Assembly (NCBI RefSeq): GCF_900167075.1
Contig: NZ_FUWH01000012.1
Coordinates: 60,949 to 124,948, forward strand
Length of the DNA stretch: 64,000 nt
Direction: 5' to 3'
Source of the DNA: Sediminibacterium ginsengisoli
GTDB taxonomy: Bacteria > Bacteroidota > Bacteroidia > Chitinophagales > Chitinophagaceae
The translations under genes were made by a program, and so were the position numbers. Positions 34,640 through 43,371 of this stretch are shown here, one piece after another; within the stretch, counting starts at the first letter, position 1, and every line of letters starts with the position of its first letter. Under the pieces are notes generated by a model. That model was given only the letters and a program-made list of their open reading frames with translations, was not told where the DNA came from and searched no databases.

Positions 34640-35389
34640 ATGAAAAATTACAACGCATATAAATTCATCGTAGTACTCCTCTTATTGTCAACTATGCTTG
34701 CATCAGTTTCCTGTAAGAACAATATAAATTCTGATAAAGACATGAAGGCAATTGCATTGATCATGCACTTCCCGCAAAGTCTTCACGTGCTTGATAAAAA
34801 TAAATTCGTTTATATTAAAGACACGTCTGCCTTGTTTTATTATAAAGACAGTATCTTATTCAGGCTCAGACCAACATTTGTATTTGAAACAGATGCGCCG
34901 ATTCCAGGCACTGCTCCCTATTTCATTTATAAACAAACCGATTCCGTTGGTTTTTTATTCCGGTCAAAAGACGCCCGCGGCATAAAACTGAAACTGGATT
35001 CTTTTCTCGCTAAGAATATGATACGCGGCGATGAATTCTATGTATCCTATTATTATCCTGGCAAGCTGGGTCCGGTAATAAAGAAGGAAGGCCAGGTCGT
35101 AGTTGAAACGTTTTATGGCAAACAAAGGCCTGGCAGGCTAAGACCGGATTCGGCCAGCTATTATTTTACGAATGCGCTTTCCGATATCCCGTATACATTT
35201 TCAAAAAAACTGGATAGTTCAAAAGGAATGCGATTGTATAAAGTAAGGCTCTTCTCGGATTCTGTTGCCATGCCCGATAAAACCATGTTCCCGCCCAGGA
35301 ATTTCCTGTTTGAATATGGCAGGCTGGCCAACTATAATAAAAGAGATGTTATTCAACTATTCCATCAATTCAGCAGCAGGCTGAAATAA
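34640..35389 (+). CDS. Lipoprotein, probable distant paralogue of the small cassette partners
   Basis: Unrecognised family, 249 aa. The signal peptide carries a lipobox (ASVSC, C26), so unlike paralogues A and B it is lipid-anchored. Similarity to them is weak but is placed at the same C-terminal position: PYTFSKKLDSSKGMRLYKVRLFSDS against SFGITLSRELDSIKQMRLCRVKVMNNP, followed in both by a proline-containing segment and a C-terminal helix. It starts 3 bp after the copy-2 CIDWYW lipoprotein, mirroring the coupling in the other cassette, which supports treating the two genes as one functional unit. Confidence 0.7.
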   Translation: MKNYNAYKFIVVLLLLSTMLASVSCKNNINSDKDMKAIALIMHFPQSLHVLDKNKFVYIKDTSALFYYKDSILFRLRPTFVFETDAPIPGTAPYFIYKQTDSVGFLFRSKDARGIKLKLDSFLAKNMIRGDEFYVSYYYPGKLGPVIKKEGQVVVETFYGKQRPGRLRPDSASYYFTNALSDIPYTFSKKLDSSKGMRLYKVRLFSDSVAMPDKTMFPPRNFLFEYGRLANYNKRDVIQLFHQFSSRLK

Positions 35390-35415
35390 ACGGCTGCGCT
35401 CTTTTCCTTTCATAG

Positions 35416-35442
35416 TCTCCGGTTGCCGGAAGGTGCCGGAGA
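35416..35442. terminator. Weak hairpin between convergent genes
   Basis: Arms TCTCCGG (35416-35422) and CCGGAGA (35436-35442). There is no strong T tract on either side, so termination activity is uncertain. Confidence 0.4.
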
Positions 35443-35447
35443 TGATT

Positions 35448-36596
35448 TTAAAGATGTTTCAGCTGCGCCACTGCTTTTGCCAATGTTTCTTCTTTTTTCG
35501 CAAAACAGAACCGCAGTACTTTATGATCTGTATTATCCTTATAGAAAGCAGATACAGGTATGGTTGCAATGCCATATTCTTTTGTGAGCCGGATGGCGAT
35601 TTCCTTATCCGCTTCCTGAGAAAAGTGGCCATAGCTGTAACATTCAAAATAACTGCCGTGAGAAGGAATGCAACGGAACGGTGTATCCTGCATCAGTGTT
35701 CTGAAAAAATCCCGTTTCTGCTGTATCTGCGTACCCAGTGAAAGATAAGCCTCTTCATTGAGCAGATACGCTGCAAGCGCCACCTGTTTAGGTGTATCGC
35801 AGCTGAAACAGTTGAACTGGTGCACTTTCCTGAATTCGCGCATCAAAGGTTCCGGAGCAATGCAATAACCCAGTTTCCAGCCCGTGCAGTGATACGTTTT
35901 TCCAAAGGAGAAGCATACAAAGCTCCGCTTTAATAATTCTGGATAACGCAGTACACTCTGGTGTTCTATGCCATCGAAGATGAGATGTTCGTATACTTCG
36001 TCACTCAATACAATGATATTGGTGCCTGTTGTTATTGCCTGCAATTGGAGCATGTCTTCTTTATTCAATACACTTCCTGTCGGATTATGCGGTGTATTGA
36101 TCATGATCACACGTGTTTTCGCTGTTATACGCGCTCGTACTTCCTGCCATGGGATTGCATAATCCGGAAACTGCAACGGTATGCGAACGGGTATTGCACC
36201 GTTTACTTCTATATTGGGAATATAGCTGTCGTACGCGGGTTCAAATATGATCACTTCATCGCCCGGCTGCAATACGGCAGTAAGTGCTGTATAGATGGCA
36301 TAGGTTCCGCCGGGTGTAATGGTAATATCAGACTCCGGATCTATTGCTGTTTTGTAAAGACGCTGGGCTTTTTCAGTAAGTCTTTGCCTTAACAACGGGT
36401 AGCCGTTCATATGGGTATACTGGTTAAACCCATCGTTCATGGCTTTGGCCACTAAATCTGTAAGCTCCCCGCTCATGGAAAAATCCGGGAAACCCTGACC
36501 CAGGTTTACTGCGCCGGACGCAGCAGCCAGCTGGCTCATTACGGTGAATATAGTAGTGCCTACCTCCGGCAGTTTCGACTGAATAGATGGATACAC
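35448..36596 (-). CDS. Methionine/kynurenine-type class I aminotransferase
   Basis: A PLP enzyme of 382 aa that probably transaminates methionine or aromatic 2-oxo acids (YbdL-like group). The start is a GTG at 36596, because no ATG upstream fits and the homologous start IQSKLPEVGTTIF lies immediately after it. Fold-type I landmarks: GAVNLGQGFPDF, TPGGTYAIYTAL, PAYDSYIPNI, NTPHNPTG (N171), SDEVYEHLIFDG, and the PLP lysine K233 in SFGKTYHCTGWKLGY. The HCTGWK motif is typical of the methionine aminotransferase and glutamine transaminase K group. The gene is monocistronic and converges with the lipoprotein cassette. Substrate preference is inferred from the family. Confidence 0.88.
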   Translation of the reverse strand: MYPSIQSKLPEVGTTIFTVMSQLAAASGAVNLGQGFPDFSMSGELTDLVAKAMNDGFNQYTHMNGYPLLRQRLTEKAQRLYKTAIDPESDITITPGGTYAIYTALTAVLQPGDEVIIFEPAYDSYIPNIEVNGAIPVRIPLQFPDYAIPWQEVRARITAKTRVIMINTPHNPTGSVLNKEDMLQLQAITTGTNIIVLSDEVYEHLIFDGIEHQSVLRYPELLKRSFVCFSFGKTYHCTGWKLGYCIAPEPLMREFRKVHQFNCFSCDTPKQVALAAYLLNEEAYLSLGTQIQQKRDFFRTLMQDTPFRCIPSHGSYFECYSYGHFSQEADKEIAIRLTKEYGIATIPVSAFYKDNTDHKVLRFCFAKKEETLAKAVAQLKHL

Positions 36597-36630
36597 GTTT
36601 TTCTTTTAGGTTGATTGTTGATTCAATACA

Positions 36631-39045
36631 TTATTTCAGCAATTTACTGATATGTATGAATCTTCCGTCTTCTGATACACCTTCCAGTAATATCCGGATG
36701 GATTTACTGATATCATTATTGTAAAACCTGATCTTCAGTTTCTTTACGCTGCCATCGGTTACAATATAGGGTTTCCAGTAGAGGGTCTTCCTGAAATCAT
36801 TTGCTGTGTAAGTCTGCTGCTGTTCCGCATAATTGGGATGATAGAACTGCTTTGCAGGGGAATAGCCCGGCAACAAAGTATAATCGAGTCCTTTATACTG
36901 TCCGCCCTGGTCATCGCCTTTACGTGTATACACGGCGATCGCACCGCCGGCTCCGCCACCGATCGCACCCATGAACGGCGGTCTGAAAACCTTAATAAAG
37001 GCCACATCCGCCATGGAAATGGTATTCAGTCTTTCTGCATCTGTGGGCATTTCATCTATGAACATGGCTGTACCACTGCCGCGCCAGCTTACGGTTGCAT
37101 CATTACTCAATGAATTGGTGATCTTTAATCCCGCTACAGTAGATTGAAGGTAATTCAGCACCGTTCCCGCAGATTGCGACCGCGGGTCTGTAATCACGTC
37201 AAACATGATCGCATCCGACCCGGTAAACATGCCATTTGCATATTTTTCATCCATCTCTTCCAGCCTGGTTCGTACCCTTGTTTTAACCACTACTTCCTGT
37301 AGGGTCGATTGCTTCATGAGCTCATCTGCTTTGGCCTGTTGCTCAGCCAGTATTCTTGTCCGTGCAATAGCTGCAGTATCTGTAATGAAAAAAGGCGGTG
37401 TTGCGGGTAATAAACTGCGCGGATCCGGCTGGTAGAAATTATTGCCGATTTTCACCTGGCTTCTTCCGGGCAGGCTTGTCCGGTTCAGCTGGTAATACAC
37501 TTTTGTGGTATCGAAAAGGATCAGGTTATTCTCTTCAAAACTGCCGTCCGGTTTTAAGGGTGAGAAAATAAACTGCCGCGACGAATCTTTGCTCTGCAGG
37601 ATCAGGTTCACCATCTGTGCCTTTTTGATCTTGCTCTCATTGAGATTATCGATCTTTCCCGCAATGGTCAGGTAGGAAGTATCGGGTCCGTATTTCGGCG
37701 CTGGGATTTTACCGGCCCAGATATCATTCCAGTTATATCTCCTCCAGCCATTCGTCAGCATCACAAGATCAAGCCGCGAAGCTTTTTCCGCGTCTTCCCC
37801 GTCAGAAAAATAATAGGTTGGATTTTTGATATAGCCTTTGATCTCCGACGACAGTAACAGCCTTGAAATGATATTAGACGATGGATCAGCGCCCGCTTCT
37901 GCATCAGTAACAGCCATGGACAGGTTAACCGGCGTGGAATCGGGCAATACTATCTCATAAGCATTATAACCTCTTTTTTCAAGGCTCACCGTATCAGTTG
38001 CAACCGATGCTTCTACATGATATTCGTTATTGTTTACGAACAGTATCCGCTCTGCCAGCGGCTTCTGGTTCTTATCAAAAAGTGTTAACAGCAATACTCC
38101 CGAGAAAAAATTACCCGTTGGCAGCAGCGCCGCAACCCTTGTTTTATTTTCAAGATTGGCCAATGCCCTGAACACCACCTGCTGGTTCATCGTTGCTACG
38201 ATGGTTATTTTTTTCTGCTCATCAGGCACGCTGGCTGAGCGCTCTATCGAGAACTGTCTTTGCTGGCTCCCATTCAGAACAGACAATACAACACCCGATG
38301 GTTTGGCCGCGGGCAATGTTACGCTGCGGTCCTTTCCGGTTTCATCTTTCCAGTAAGCAGTATAGATCTCGCCGGGTCTTGGCGTGTACCTGAGTGACCC
38401 CATTCCGTCGTGCACAGTTGAAAATTCGGCCACCAGCTCATCCTTGTTATTCTTCACAATACCATTCAGCTGAACGGGCTCTCCGGCAGTATTGATGGCT
38501 TTGAATGCCGTAAGGCAGGATATATTTTCTACCAGATCTCCGCCCTCCGGGTAGAAACTGAGATTAGTAACAGGAACACCTGTTTTCTGTACAACCTGTG
38601 CAGATTTCGCTCCCACTACATTGAATTTTTTCCTGAAGAGGAACGCAGAATCAAAATTGAGCATCCATTTGGTATAGGCAACGGCCTCCAGCTTGTCGCC
38701 GGCATATTGTGCAGGTATGGTAAAACTTCCTGAGGCTGATGAATAAACAACAGGCGCCGCAAGATGACTGATCAGCTTTCCCCCTGCATCATACCAGTCG
38801 ATATAAAAATTACGGCTGATTTGCGATGTTGCCGTGCCCGACATCAGATACGCTTTGAAAAAGATCGTTTGCCCGGGGCCATAAGTGCCATTATCGAACT
38901 GAACATATACTTTCTCCTGCGGCAGCCGTTTATTGTAATTGATGAGTAATGAATCGATCACCTGGGTGTGTGATACGCCTGCAAGGAACATACAGGTAAG
39001 CAGTAAAATAGCCGGTTTTAGCTTCATAAAGAAGGATTTATCCAT
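36631..39045 (-). CDS. MG-domain protein with a C-terminal TonB plug domain
   Basis: An exported protein of 804 aa with an N-terminal signal (MKLKPAILLLTCMFLAGVSHTQ; start at 39045, or at the second Met 39027). The N-terminal part has macroglobulin-like beta domains (PQEKVYVQFDNGTYGPGQTIFFKAYLM; LSFYPEGGDLVENISCLTAFKAIN). The C-terminal part has a TonB-dependent receptor plug domain (AGTVLNYLQSTVAGLKITNS…FIDEMPTDAERLNTISMADVAFIKVFRP…GGAIAVYTRKG), but no beta barrel follows. Such plug-only proteins are common in Bacteroidota and of unknown function; they might bind substrates or block a channel. It lies 34 bp after the aminotransferase start region, on the same strand. Confidence 0.8.
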   Translation of the reverse strand: MDKSFFMKLKPAILLLTCMFLAGVSHTQVIDSLLINYNKRLPQEKVYVQFDNGTYGPGQTIFFKAYLMSGTATSQISRNFYIDWYDAGGKLISHLAAPVVYSSASGSFTIPAQYAGDKLEAVAYTKWMLNFDSAFLFRKKFNVVGAKSAQVVQKTGVPVTNLSFYPEGGDLVENISCLTAFKAINTAGEPVQLNGIVKNNKDELVAEFSTVHDGMGSLRYTPRPGEIYTAYWKDETGKDRSVTLPAAKPSGVVLSVLNGSQQRQFSIERSASVPDEQKKITIVATMNQQVVFRALANLENKTRVAALLPTGNFFSGVLLLTLFDKNQKPLAERILFVNNNEYHVEASVATDTVSLEKRGYNAYEIVLPDSTPVNLSMAVTDAEAGADPSSNIISRLLLSSEIKGYIKNPTYYFSDGEDAEKASRLDLVMLTNGWRRYNWNDIWAGKIPAPKYGPDTSYLTIAGKIDNLNESKIKKAQMVNLILQSKDSSRQFIFSPLKPDGSFEENNLILFDTTKVYYQLNRTSLPGRSQVKIGNNFYQPDPRSLLPATPPFFITDTAAIARTRILAEQQAKADELMKQSTLQEVVVKTRVRTRLEEMDEKYANGMFTGSDAIMFDVITDPRSQSAGTVLNYLQSTVAGLKITNSLSNDATVSWRGSGTAMFIDEMPTDAERLNTISMADVAFIKVFRPPFMGAIGGGAGGAIAVYTRKGDDQGGQYKGLDYTLLPGYSPAKQFYHPNYAEQQQTYTANDFRKTLYWKPYIVTDGSVKKLKIRFYNNDISKSIRILLEGVSEDGRFIHISKLLK

Positions 39046-39152
39046 TTCATACAGACTAATAAAGCCAGACGAGGTTTAACGCACACAAATAGTGCCAACG
39101 TCCGGCTGAAGTATGATCCGGATAATCCTGCTAATGAAAAAGCTTATTCTGA

Positions 39153-40451
39153 TCAGGGAGTCAGCTGGCTGCTGAGGCGCTTCAGTTCAATTTCGGCATT
39201 TTTGGCCGTATAGGAAAGATTAACCAGCCTGAATCCGGCCAGCTCAAAACTTTCCTGTGCCTGTTTTACCTCTACAATAGTGGCCTGGCCCAGCTGGAAA
39301 CGCTGCATAACCAGATTTACCAGGTCCTGGGCGAGCTTATAATTCTCTTTTTCTGTTTTGATCTGAAGCAGGGTGCTGGCGTATGACTGGTAAGCACGTA
39401 CCGCAGCCGTTTCAAGATCCAGGGCCGTAGTTTCCCTGATCGCTTTGGCGCTGCGGGTGTTGATGGCAGCTACCTGTTGTTGTTTTTTGAAAATGCCGCC
39501 ATTGTAGATCGGGATGGCAAGGCTCACGCTCACGAACGGACCATAACTCTGGTTAAGCAGGCTGAAACCCGCGCCGCTTTTGTTGCTGCTGAAATTATAT
39601 CCTGTGTTGGCACGTAAGGTAGGATAACGCTGTGCCGCCACTTCTCTTTCTATGAATTCGTTGATTCTGATCTGCTGATCTGCCGATACCAGTAAGGGGT
39701 TCGACTGTATCCGGCCGCGGATCGCATCCAGGCTGATCTCATTATTAAATGTAATCGTGTCCTGTATTACGATGGAGGAATCCGGTGTGGTGAAAACCAG
39801 CCGGAGCAGGTCGGTTTTTGCCTGGTCGATGGTGAGCTGCTGCGTGATCTGCGACTGGAGCAGTGTATTGAGATCGAGCTGTGACTGGTAAATATCGGCA
39901 TTATTGGCCATGCCTGCTTCCTGGCGGGCGCGGAGAATCGCGAGACGTTGCCTTGAAACCTCGATCGACTGCTGGATCGTTTTCATGAACTGTTGCTGCC
40001 TTACGATCTCGTAATATTTAGTCTCTACAGACGCGATCGTATTCTGGATCTGAGCATTCAGCAGACTTTCGCTCTGGTGCTGCAACTCATTCAGACGCTG
40101 CCTGGTAGCTGTTACCCTGAAACCGTTGAAGAGCAGGATACTGCCTGTTACACCTGCAGTAAGATTATTGGATCCTACATTATCTCTTTTGGTGTCGCGG
40201 GTAGCATCTGTGAACTTCTGGTTGATCGTGGTGATCTGCTCGTTATCGCTGATGTTGGCATTAACGGTTGGCAGGCCGCCGGCAACGCCGGCATTGTTGT
40301 TAATGGTATTGATCTCAAGGCTGTTTTTGGCCAGCTGTATATCATAGCTTTTCTTCAATGCAGTATTTACCGCATCAGCCAATGTTAACCTTTGTTGGGC
40401 GTGACTGCCGGCAGAAACTGCAAGCAGCAGAATGAACAGTGATCTTTTCAT
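39153..40451 (-). CDS. Orphan TolC-family outer-membrane efflux protein
   Basis: A 432-aa outer-membrane channel started at the ATG at 40451 (MKRSLFILLLAVSAGSHAQQ, a clean signal peptide). It has two OEP repeats (LTLADAVNTALKKSYDIQLAKNSLEIN and IRGRIQSNPLLVSADQQIRINEFIEREVAAQRYPTLRANTGY) and the terminal segment ALDLETAAVRAYQSYASTL…RFQLGQATIVEVKQAQESFELAGFRLVNLSYTAKNAEIELKRL. No membrane fusion or pump gene is adjacent, in contrast to the TolC at 22843. It may serve pumps encoded elsewhere. It ends 107 bp upstream of the MG/TonB-plug gene and starts 58 bp after the pyrH stop. Confidence 0.9.
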   Translation of the reverse strand: MKRSLFILLLAVSAGSHAQQRLTLADAVNTALKKSYDIQLAKNSLEINTINNNAGVAGGLPTVNANISDNEQITTINQKFTDATRDTKRDNVGSNNLTAGVTGSILLFNGFRVTATRQRLNELQHQSESLLNAQIQNTIASVETKYYEIVRQQQFMKTIQQSIEVSRQRLAILRARQEAGMANNADIYQSQLDLNTLLQSQITQQLTIDQAKTDLLRLVFTTPDSSIVIQDTITFNNEISLDAIRGRIQSNPLLVSADQQIRINEFIEREVAAQRYPTLRANTGYNFSSNKSGAGFSLLNQSYGPFVSVSLAIPIYNGGIFKKQQQVAAINTRSAKAIRETTALDLETAAVRAYQSYASTLLQIKTEKENYKLAQDLVNLVMQRFQLGQATIVEVKQAQESFELAGFRLVNLSYTAKNAEIELKRLSSQLTP

Positions 40452-40509
40452 GCTTAGTGAAATTACCAACACCATCAAAAGAAGTACAAAAAATTACATC
40501 AACGGGTCA

Positions 40510-41226
40510 TCAGCTTACCAAGGTACCCACGTTCATTCCCTGAACCACCTGCAGCAGGTTTCCGGGTCTGTTCATGTCGAATACGATGATAGGCAGCTTG
40601 TTTTCCATGCAGAGCGTGAAAGCGGTCATATCCATCACTTTCAGGTTGTTGGAAATACAATCCTGGAATGTGATCTTTTCATATTTAACGGCCGCAGGGT
40701 CTTTTTCAGGATCAGCAGTGTAGATACCGTCTACACGTGTTCCTTTCAGGATCACATCAGCTTTCATTTCAATTGCACGCAGTGAGCCGGCTGTGTCTGT
40801 AGTAAAATAAGGGTTACCTGTACCGGCACCGAAGATCACCACACGGCCTTTCTCCAGGTGACGTAATGCTTTCCTGCGGATATAAGGTTCTGCAACCTGT
40901 TCCATGTTGATAGCGCTCTGTAAACGGGTATACACGCCTATTTTTTCCAGCATTGCCTGCATCGCCATCGCGTTGATCACGGTTGCGAGCATGCCCATAT
41001 AGTCGCCATGCGCTCTTTCGATACCGCTGTCGGCTTCGTTCATGCCACGGTAGATATTACCGCCACCGATCACTATTGCCACCTGAACACCGAGGTCGGT
41101 TACCAGTTTAATATCGTGTGCGTATTGTTCAATGATCTTTGGATTAAATGGATCTCCGTTATGTTGTTCCCCAAGCAGGGCTTCACCGGATAATTTCAGA
41201 AGAACTCGTTTGAACTTAGGTAACAT
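40510..41226 (-). CDS. pyrH: UMP kinase
   Basis: It phosphorylates UMP to UDP in pyrimidine nucleotide synthesis. The 238-aa protein starts at the ATG at 41226 ([19 protein letters not shown]); an upstream start 135 bp earlier overlaps the tsf terminator region and has no homologous counterpart. Amino acid kinase fold motifs are [20 protein letters not shown] (phosphate-binding glycine loop), [43 protein letters not shown] and KATRVDGVY-like [13 protein letters not shown]. Hexameric bacterial UMP kinases have this size. It follows tsf as in most bacteria, but here a terminator (41331-41358) separates the two, so it may have its own promoter. Confidence 0.96.
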   Translation of the reverse strand: MLPKFKRVLLKLSGEALLGEQHNGDPFNPKIIEQYAHDIKLVTDLGVQVAIVIGGGNIYRGMNEADSGIERAHGDYMGMLATVINAMAMQAMLEKIGVYTRLQSAINMEQVAEPYIRRKALRHLEKGRVVIFGAGTGNPYFTTDTAGSLRAIEMKADVILKGTRVDGIYTADPEKDPAAVKYEKITFQDCISNNLKVMDMTAFTLCMENKLPIIVFDMNRPGNLLQVVQGMNVGTLVS

Positions 41227-41330
41227 GAGCGGGATTATTTTAAATGCAAATAACCTGATTTTTCGATGAGTTGCCAAACGAAAAAGAACCGGACCTGCTG
41301 TATACATGGCTTCATGGCGATCCCGAAAAT

Positions 41331-41358
41331 AAAAAAGGGCGCATTTGGCGCCCCTTTT
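41331..41358 (-). terminator. Intrinsic terminator after tsf
   Basis: Arms GGGCGC (41337-41342) and GCGCCC (41348-41353) with a 5-nt loop, flanked on both sides by A/T runs. On the minus strand the stem is followed by TTTTTT. It is 30 bp past the tsf stop. Confidence 0.85.
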
Positions 41359-41387
41359 CATACTATTCTATACTGTAATCACAGGAA

Positions 41388-42227
41388 TTAACCCAGTGCT
41401 ACACGTTTAAATCCGGTTACTTTCAGATCAGCACCTGCGCTCTTCAGGTAATCAGCCACGCTCATACCGCCGTCTTTTACAAAAGCCTGGGCAAGCAGTG
41501 TCTGTTCTTTGAAGAAGGCGTTCAGTTTACCTTCAGCGATCTTTGCGATCATATCTTCAGGTTTGCCTGCCATTTTAGGATCTTCCTTCATGGTATCGAT
41601 GATGATTGCCCTTTCCCTTTCTACAGTTTCTGCCGGTACTGAATCAGCATCTACCGCTACAGGATTCATCGCAGCGATCTGCATAGCGATATCTTTTCCT
41701 GCTTCAGCAGATTCACTGCTCAGTCCTACCAGTACACCCATACGGTTTGCACCGTGGATATAAGATGCTACATAAGGAGCTTCGAGTCTTTCAAATTTAG
41801 CCACACCGATTTTTTCACCGATAGCAGCCAGTTTGTCGTTGATCATGTCTGCAACTTTAGCACCACCGATCAGCACTTCATTCAGTTCTTCAGCGCTCTT
41901 TACATCGTTTTCTACCGCAGCATTTGCAATGCTCTGTGCGAAAGCAACGAAATCAGCATTTTTAGAAACGAAATCAGTTTCGCAGCTGATGCAAACAATG
42001 AATCCTGTTTTGTTATCAGCAGAAGTTTTCGCAATGATCACACCCTCTTTCGCTTCACGGTCGCTGCGTTTTGCGGCAACTTTCTGGCCCTGTTTACGGA
42101 GCCAGTCGATGGCTGCTTCAAAATCGCCATTGGTTTCAGTTAAAGCTTTACGGCAATCCATCATGCCGGCGCCTGTAGCCTGGCGCAGTTTGTTGATATC
42201 AGCGGCTGTAATTGTTACAGTACTCAT
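41388..42227 (-). CDS. tsf: Elongation factor Ts
   Basis: A guanine nucleotide exchange factor for EF-Tu, 279 aa. The N-terminal UBA-like domain ITAADINKLRQATGAGMMDCRKALTETNGDFEAAIDWLRKQG (residues 5-46) includes the family signature LRQATGAGMMDCKKAL, followed by the EF-Tu-contacting ISCETDFVSKNADF and two further domains. Length is typical. It lies downstream of rpsB with a 139-bp intercistronic spacer that contains a long stem-loop (42309-42356). Confidence 0.97.
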   Translation of the reverse strand: MSTVTITAADINKLRQATGAGMMDCRKALTETNGDFEAAIDWLRKQGQKVAAKRSDREAKEGVIIAKTSADNKTGFIVCISCETDFVSKNADFVAFAQSIANAAVENDVKSAEELNEVLIGGAKVADMINDKLAAIGEKIGVAKFERLEAPYVASYIHGANRMGVLVGLSSESAEAGKDIAMQIAAMNPVAVDADSVPAETVERERAIIIDTMKEDPKMAGKPEDMIAKIAEGKLNAFFKEQTLLAQAFVKDGGMSVADYLKSAGADLKVTGFKRVALG

Positions 42228-42308
42228 ATTGTTTATAGTTTTTTAGATTTTGAATGTAGGCGTTCCCATCCGGTTGCAGATGAGATGAACATCGGTTGTT
42301 TAACAACA

Positions 42309-42356
42309 ATTGAGCCATCACGCCATAGCCTTACAACCATGACATAATGGCTCAAT
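42309..42356 (-). promoter_or_regulatory. Intercistronic stem-loop between rpsB and tsf
   Basis: Arms ATTGAGCCAT (42309-42318) and ATGGCTCAAT (42347-42356) are exact inverted copies with a 28-nt loop. No T tract follows on the minus strand, so attenuation, processing or a protein-binding site is more likely than a terminator. Confidence 0.5.
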
Positions 42357-42366
42357 ATTTCAATGA

Positions 42367-43266
42367 TTAGCGGCTACCACCACCAGCAGGGCGACGATTG
42401 CTGTTACCTCCCGGTACGCGACGTTTAGGCGCTGCACCCGGACCAGACTGTGCTCCGCTGCTGCGCTGCCTTCCGCCACGGCCACCTTCAGACTGTGCTT
42501 CAGCTTCCAGGCGACGTGCTTTTGCTTCGTTCTCGTTGTTAGACTCTTCTGTTTCGTCTTCATCCTTAGATGCCTGACGCTCAGTGAGACCTTCAGCGAT
42601 AGCTGCTACAATATAGTTTACAATGATTGCGATAGATTTAGTTGCGTCATCGTTAGATGGGATCGCGAAGTCTACCTTGTTGGGATCACTGTTGGTATCA
42701 ACCATACCGAAAGTAGTGATGCCCAGGCGTTTTGCTTCTGAAAGCGCAATGTGCTCATGTCCGATATCAACCAGGAACAGCGCTGCAGGAAGGCGACCCA
42801 GTTGGGCGATACCACCCAGCACTTTCTCCATTTTATCTTTATCGCGGCTTAAAGTAAGGCGCTCTTTCTTGGTCAGGCTTTCTGCGCTGCCGTCTGCCAG
42901 CATTTTCTCGATGCTCTGCATCTTCTTCACGCTCTTGCGAACAGTGTTGAAGTTGGTAAGCATACCACCCAGCCAGCGTTCAGTTGCGTAAGGCATGTTC
43001 ACGCGTTTTGCGCACTCGCTTACGATTTCTTTCGCCTGCTTCTTGGTAGCAACGAACATGATCTTTTTACCGCTTTTTGCGATCTGTTTAACAGCCGCAG
43101 CTGCTTCCTGCAGATGGTCTACAGTTTTATTCAGGTCTATGATGTGAATGCCTTTCTTCTCAGCGAAGATGTAAGGCAGCATCTTAGGATTCCACTTCTT
43201 TTTCAGGTGACCAAAGTGTACACCGGCCTCCAGCAATTGTTGTTGTAATGAAGTGTTATTTTCCAT
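42367..43266 (-). CDS. rpsB: 30S ribosomal protein S2 with a Gly/Arg-rich tail
   Basis: A 299-aa protein, started at the ATG at 43266 (MENNTSLQQQLLEAGVHFGHLKKKWNPKMLPYIFAEKKGIHIIDLNKT). The conserved S2 core runs through EVSEC...NMPYATERWLGGMLTNFNTVRKSVKKM, LFLVDIGHEHIALSEAKRLGITTFGMVDTNSDP and IVNYIVAAIAEGLTERQ (to about residue 235). After the core it has an extension of about 60 residues, first acidic (DEDETEESNNENE), then rich in Gly, Arg, Ser, Pro and Asn (ending RRPAGGGSR). Such tails vary among Bacteroidota and are probably disordered. Order rplM-rpsI-rpsB-tsf-pyrH is conserved. Confidence 0.96.
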   Translation of the reverse strand: MENNTSLQQQLLEAGVHFGHLKKKWNPKMLPYIFAEKKGIHIIDLNKTVDHLQEAAAAVKQIAKSGKKIMFVATKKQAKEIVSECAKRVNMPYATERWLGGMLTNFNTVRKSVKKMQSIEKMLADGSAESLTKKERLTLSRDKDKMEKVLGGIAQLGRLPAALFLVDIGHEHIALSEAKRLGITTFGMVDTNSDPNKVDFAIPSNDDATKSIAIIVNYIVAAIAEGLTERQASKDEDETEESNNENEAKARRLEAEAQSEGGRGGRQRSSGAQSGPGAAPKRRVPGGNSNRRPAGGGSR

Positions 43267-43371
43267 CTTATATAATTGTTGTAATGATTTAAATAATGTT
43301 TGTTGTTCGTAGTTTGTTGTCTGTGGCCGATTCTGAACACCAGACCCAAACTCCAAACCCCAGACCAAGTA
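43267..43371 (-). other. rpsI-rpsB intercistronic spacer with strand-asymmetric composition
   Basis: On the minus strand about 30 nt made almost only of G and T (TTGGTCTGGGGTTTGGAG…) are followed by about 28 nt made almost only of A and C (ACAGACAACAAACTACGAA…). Parts can pair (AGTTTG with CAAACT, TCTG with CAGA). I see no ORF and no promoter. Confidence 0.5.
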
